A stretch of 64,000 nt of DNA from Porticoccus hydrocarbonoclasticus MCTG13d. Lineage in GTDB: Bacteria; Pseudomonadota; Gammaproteobacteria; Pseudomonadales; Porticoccaceae. The stretch covers positions 1,364,001-1,428,000 of the forward strand of contig NZ_JQMM01000001.1 in the NCBI RefSeq assembly GCF_000744735.1, given 5' to 3'. Below are positions 61,076 to 64,000 of the stretch, piece by piece. A program made the position numbers and the translations under genes. The number at the start of each line of letters is the position of its first letter. Position 1 is the stretch's first letter. The notes beneath the pieces were generated by a model that saw nothing but the letters and a program-made list of their open reading frames with translations, was not told where the DNA came from and made no database searches.

Positions 61076-63226
61076 CTAGCGTTGACAGCGGTGGTAACGC
61101 TCCACCAGTTTTAACAATCCCTGCGGTGCATGGGCTTTTTTCCACTCACCGGCTGCAAACTTGTTGGCTTCCACCAGGGTGGGATAGATATGGATGGTGC
61201 CCAGAATTTTATTGAGTCCGAGTCCGTGTTTCATCGCCAGTACATACTCGGCGATCAGATCCCCCGCATGATTGCCGACAATTGTCACTCCCAGTATCCG
61301 GTCTGAGCCGGGTCGGGTCAGCACCTTGACGAAACCCTCGGCACAGCCGTCGGTAATGGCCCGATCCAGATCGTCGATGCTGTAGCGGGTCACCTCGAAT
61401 TCCACGCCCTGTTCAGTAGCATCCTGCTCGTTCAGTCCCACCCGTGCCACTTCCGGGCTGGTAAAGGTGGCCCAGGGAATCACCGAGTAATCCACTCTGA
61501 ATTTTTTAAAGCGGGAGAACAGTGCATTAACGGCAGCATACCAGGCCTGGTGGGCGGCGGTGTGGGTGAACTGGAAGGGTCCGGCCACATCGCCGACGGC
61601 ATAAATGTTGGGAAAGCGGGTCTGTAGAAAGTCGTTGAGGGCAATGGTGCCGTTTTTATGGATCGTTATGCCCAGTGCTTTCAGCCCAAGTCCGTCGGTA
61701 TTGGCTCTGCGGCCGATGGCGATCAGAATCTGGTCAAACACCAGGCGCACACTTTCACCCTGGTGTTGGGTATAGAGTATTTTGTCGCCACCTTCTACCG
61801 CGAAGCAATCCGCCTTGTGGCCTAGCAACAGTTCGACACCATCCTGGCGCAGAGCATCGGCCACCAGCTTGGCGGCATCGTCATCTTCCCGGGGTAAAAT
61901 ACGCGGCAGCATTTCCACTTGGGTGACAGAGGTGCCGAGGCGGGCAAAGGCTTGGGCCAGTTCACAGCCGATGGGGCCGCCACCGAGAATCAACAGGCGG
62001 CCCGGGTTGTCGCGGATTTTCCACAGGGTCTCGGTGGTCAGGTAATCAATCTGTTCCAGCCCTGGAAAGGGCGGCACCAATGGGGCAGCACCGGAGGCGA
62101 TAATAATATTGCGCGCGGTCAGGGTTTGTTTTCCTTCGTTGCTGGTAATTTCCACCGCCCAGGGGGAAACCAGTCGCGCGCTGCCCTCGCGGCAATCTAC
62201 CCCCAGCAGGCGGTAACGTTCAATCGAATCGTGGGGTTCGATGGCCTTGATCACCCTCTGAATACGATCCATTACCGCGCTGAAATCGGCTTCCGGTTGC
62301 AGCGGCATAAGGCCGTAGTCCCGGCTGTGGCTGGCTATTGAGGCCACCTGGGCACTTTTGATCAGGGCTTTGGACGGCACACAGCCGGTGTTAAGGCAGT
62401 CGCCGCCCATGCGATCTTTTTCCACCAGGGTGACGCTAGCCTTGACGGTGGCGGCGATATAAGCGCTCACAAGTCCACCGGAGCCGGCGCCGATAATAAT
62501 GAGATTGCGGTCAAAATGTTTTGGCTTTTTCCAGCCGCGATAGACCTTCGTGCGCTGTAGGGGTGCGAGTAGGGCGCGGGCAATCCAGGGGAACAGTCCA
62601 AGCAGAACAAAGGCACCGATCAGCCCGGGGGAGAGAATATCCCCGGCGCTTTGCAGTTGTGCCACCTGGGTGCCGGCGTTGATATAGACGGCGGTGCCCG
62701 CCAGCATTCCCACCTGACTGACCCAGTAGAATGTCCAGGTTTTCAGAGGCGTCAGCGCCATCACCAGGTTGATCAGAAAGAATGGAAAGACCGGCACCAG
62801 CCGCAGGGTAAACAAATAAAAGGCACCGTCTTTTTCTATGCCCTGGTTGATGGTTTTCAGGCGGTCGCCAAAACGCTGCTGCACCCAATCCCGCAACAGG
62901 TAACGGGCCACCAGAAAGGCCAGGGTGGCACCCATGGCCGAAGCGAAGGAGACAAGCAACAACCCGGTGACAAACCCGAAAATAGCACCGCCCGCCAACG
63001 TCATGACGGCAGCGCCGGGGATCGACAGCGCAGTCACGACCACATACACCACCAGAAAAATCAGCCAGCTCAACAGCCGGTTTTCCGCATAGAAGCTGTG
63101 AATGATGTCCAGTTGTTGTTGCAAGTAAGCCAGACTCAGATATCGCCCGAGATCGAGGAAGAAATACGCTGCCATCGCGATAACCACAGCGGCGACAATC
63201 ATCAGCTTCTTGGTGGTTCTATACAC
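61076..63226 (-). CDS. fusion of a TVP38/TMEM64 (VTT/DedA-like) membrane domain with an FAD-dependent disulfide oxidoreductase
   Basis: A 716-residue two-part protein. Residues 1-225 are an SNARE-associated/VTT membrane domain (GGAIFGFVTGLLLVSFASA and RLVPVFPFFLINLVMAL segments). Residues 238-716 are a mercuric-reductase-like flavoenzyme: FAD loop GAGSGG (246-251), redox pair C277-LNTG-C282, NAD loop LGGGPIGCELA, and a C-terminal dimerisation domain (HIYPTLVEANKFA). No C-terminal vicinal Cys pair or N-terminal metal-binding domain of true MerA is present. This fusion is a known architecture whose substrate is not established. Upstream of arsC. Confidence 0.92.
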   Translation of the reverse strand: MYRTTKKLMIVAAVVIAMAAYFFLDLGRYLSLAYLQQQLDIIHSFYAENRLLSWLIFLVVYVVVTALSIPGAAVMTLAGGAIFGFVTGLLLVSFASAMGATLAFLVARYLLRDWVQQRFGDRLKTINQGIEKDGAFYLFTLRLVPVFPFFLINLVMALTPLKTWTFYWVSQVGMLAGTAVYINAGTQVAQLQSAGDILSPGLIGAFVLLGLFPWIARALLAPLQRTKVYRGWKKPKHFDRNLIIIGAGSGGLVSAYIAATVKASVTLVEKDRMGGDCLNTGCVPSKALIKSAQVASIASHSRDYGLMPLQPEADFSAVMDRIQRVIKAIEPHDSIERYRLLGVDCREGSARLVSPWAVEITSNEGKQTLTARNIIIASGAAPLVPPFPGLEQIDYLTTETLWKIRDNPGRLLILGGGPIGCELAQAFARLGTSVTQVEMLPRILPREDDDAAKLVADALRQDGVELLLGHKADCFAVEGGDKILYTQHQGESVRLVFDQILIAIGRRANTDGLGLKALGITIHKNGTIALNDFLQTRFPNIYAVGDVAGPFQFTHTAAHQAWYAAVNALFSRFKKFRVDYSVIPWATFTSPEVARVGLNEQDATEQGVEFEVTRYSIDDLDRAITDGCAEGFVKVLTRPGSDRILGVTIVGNHAGDLIAEYVLAMKHGLGLNKILGTIHIYPTLVEANKFAAGEWKKAHAPQGLLKLVERYHRCQR

Positions 63227-63423
63227 AGGGCATTCCTTTCAGTGTTTGAGTTCAGGCTAGTTTGAGGCCAGTCGCTGGACTGCCACAAACTTGTGATTCA
63301 GCAATATCAATAAGATGGGCAATGAAGGGTTTTGTTACAAGCAATTTTGACGATTGCTGTTAACTTTGGAAAATAACAAGGGAGTATTACAGACACTTTT
63401 TTGGCTGAGACAGGAAAAAGGTA

Positions 63424-63450
63424 GAGCAGGGGTGCCTGGCACCCCTGCTC
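63424..63450 (-). terminator. strong rho-independent terminator after the 36-residue protein gene
   Basis: GAGCAGGGGTGCC (63424-63436) and its exact complement GGCACCCCTGCTC (63438-63450) form a 13-bp stem around one central base (effective loop of three to five). On the minus strand it begins eight bases after the stop codon and is followed by TACCTTTTTCC, giving the T-run. Perfect pairing makes this the clearest terminator in the window. Confidence 0.75.
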
Positions 63451-63458
63451 GCTACCAG

Positions 63459-63569
63459 TTAAATACTTGAGATGGTTTTCTTTTCTTTACGTTTTTCTTT
63501 AATCGTTTTTAGGGGCGGTTTTTTGCTGCCCGCTTGAATTTTGCTCTTACTCACTTTGTTCTTACTCAT
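63459..63569 (-). CDS. 36-residue lysine-rich small protein
   Basis: A short frame opening MSKNKVSKSKIQAGSKKPP and ending EKKTISSI, with about 14 lysines and no acidic cluster. The ATG at 63569 has GGAG six bases upstream, and a perfect terminator follows eight bases after the stop, so it is an independent gene unit. Such small basic proteins may bind nucleic acid or ribosomes; function unknown. Too short for normal gene callers. Confidence 0.65.
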   Translation of the reverse strand: MSKNKVSKSKIQAGSKKPPLKTIKEKRKEKKTISSI

Positions 63570-63726
63570 GTCAGTCTCCATTGTTCTGTTGATCGAATAT
63601 AAGCAAAAAGTGACTGCCGCATAGGGCGATAGAGGAAAATAAAAACTTAGCTTGGCTGTTTATTCTCAACTATGAGCGGCATGTAAAAGACTGCATGATT
63701 ATTTCCCTCCAGATCTGTGAAAATTT

Positions 63727-64000
63727 TTACGCTACAGCCAAAATTTGAAAACGATTCATACGGTTTCCGACGAAGAAGGTTATGGTTTCGCCGTGTTTTT
63801 TACCTAGTAGGGCAGAGCCCAAAGGGGAAAGAACGGAGATTTTTCCTTGCGATGGATCGCTATCACCAGGCAGCACAACGGTGATAGTCGTTTTACTGCC
63901 ATCGAGCATATCGATGAGGTTGATGCTTGATTCTATTGCGATGATGTTGCCATCGCGGGGTGTGTTGGGAGGTGAGTCATAGATGCCCTCCAATTTATCA
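63727..64000 (-). CDS. GreA/GreB C-terminal-domain (Rnk-like) protein, 5' end beyond the window
   Basis: At least 91 residues are visible. The stretch TVVLPGDSDPSQGKISVLSPLGSALLGKKHGE and the end FFVGNRMNRFQILAV are the Gre C-terminal FKBP-like fold, as in Rnk and related proteins. The frame is open to the window edge (in-frame codons AAA, GAT before TTG 63991), so the start lies outside and the TTG is not assumed to be it. Whether a Gre coiled coil precedes the domain cannot be seen. Confidence 0.75.
   Translation of the reverse strand, partial: DKLEGIYDSPPNTPRDGNIIAIESSINLIDMLDGSKTTITVVLPGDSDPSQGKISVLSPLGSALLGKKHGETITFFVGNRMNRFQILAVA

Noticed and set aside
1-64000. CRISPR arrays, insertion sequences, prophage or integrase genes
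   Set aside because: No regularly spaced repeats, transposase motifs or phage genes were seen on either strand.

Overview
The window is a gene-dense stretch of a gammaproteobacterial chromosome. Gene content points to a marine or otherwise salt-exposed member of the broad Pseudomonadales/Cellvibrionales neighbourhood: NhaD and a multisubunit Mrp-type antiporter, RegB/RegA-type redox signalling, LonB-like protease, GreB, YciH, YbiT, SelO and PurT. Species assignment is inference. No rRNA, tRNA, CRISPR array, transposase, integrase or phage gene was found, and most of the window looks like ordinary core and transport chromosome.

Layout. 0-4.5 kb: end of a stomatin/SPFH gene, a glycine-zipper lipoprotein, a Usp protein overlapping a LonB-like protease. 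4.7-16.7 kb: a metal-handling island. On the minus strand run czcC, czcB, czcA, a DUF3240 gene, an OprC-like TonB receptor, regB and regA, all overlapping or tightly spaced except a 150-bp gap before the receptor. A second, OmpR-type two-component system diverges from czcC across a 10-bp inverted repeat. 16.7-21 kb: SulP transporter plus tandem-Usp protein behind a strong promoter and a structured leader, then NhaD. 21.5-30.3 kb (plus strand): prfC, a HAMP membrane protein, a TauE/SafE exporter, a small unknown, an AI-2E-family permease, an O-methyltransferase, purT, an SLC13/TrkA-C permease and a DUF1622 protein. 30.4-39.5 kb: SelO (minus), then a cyclic-nucleotide-binding protein, an RND adaptor and pump, a small membrane protein, a four-cysteine uracil-DNA glycosylase family protein and an HD-GYP phosphodiesterase. 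39.5-44.6 kb (minus): greB, S9 peptidase, yciH, quinone oxidoreductase, amino-acid permease. 44.7-49.6 kb: voltage-gated-type K+ channel with a C-terminal zinc ribbon, cardiolipin synthase, a small acidic protein, a ribbon-helix-helix regulator, a second SulP. 50.2-57.6 kb: the Mrp-type antiporter operon. 57.7-64 kb: RIO kinase, YbiT ABC-F, arsC behind a VTT-oxidoreductase fusion, a 36-residue basic protein with a clean terminator, and part of a Gre-C-domain gene.

The most unusual loci are: (1) the antiporter operon, ordered E-F-G-B-C-D-D-x-D, with no full-length MrpA, three different D-type proton-channel subunits, a conserved-looking small extra membrane subunit and an mrpB whose homology-supported start is ATC; (2) the metal island, where an OprC-like receptor keeps the Met and HxM copper-ligand positions but has Gly in place of the Cys, and is apparently co-transcribed with a redox-sensing RegBA pair; (3) the SulP/Usp leader with a near-consensus promoter, inverted repeat, hairpin and tandem 16-bp repeats; and (4) two simple operator-like elements, an 11-bp-period direct repeat beside the ribbon-helix-helix gene and a perfect 12-bp palindrome before mrpE. 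All functional statements rest on reading motifs and family resemblance; no database search was run.
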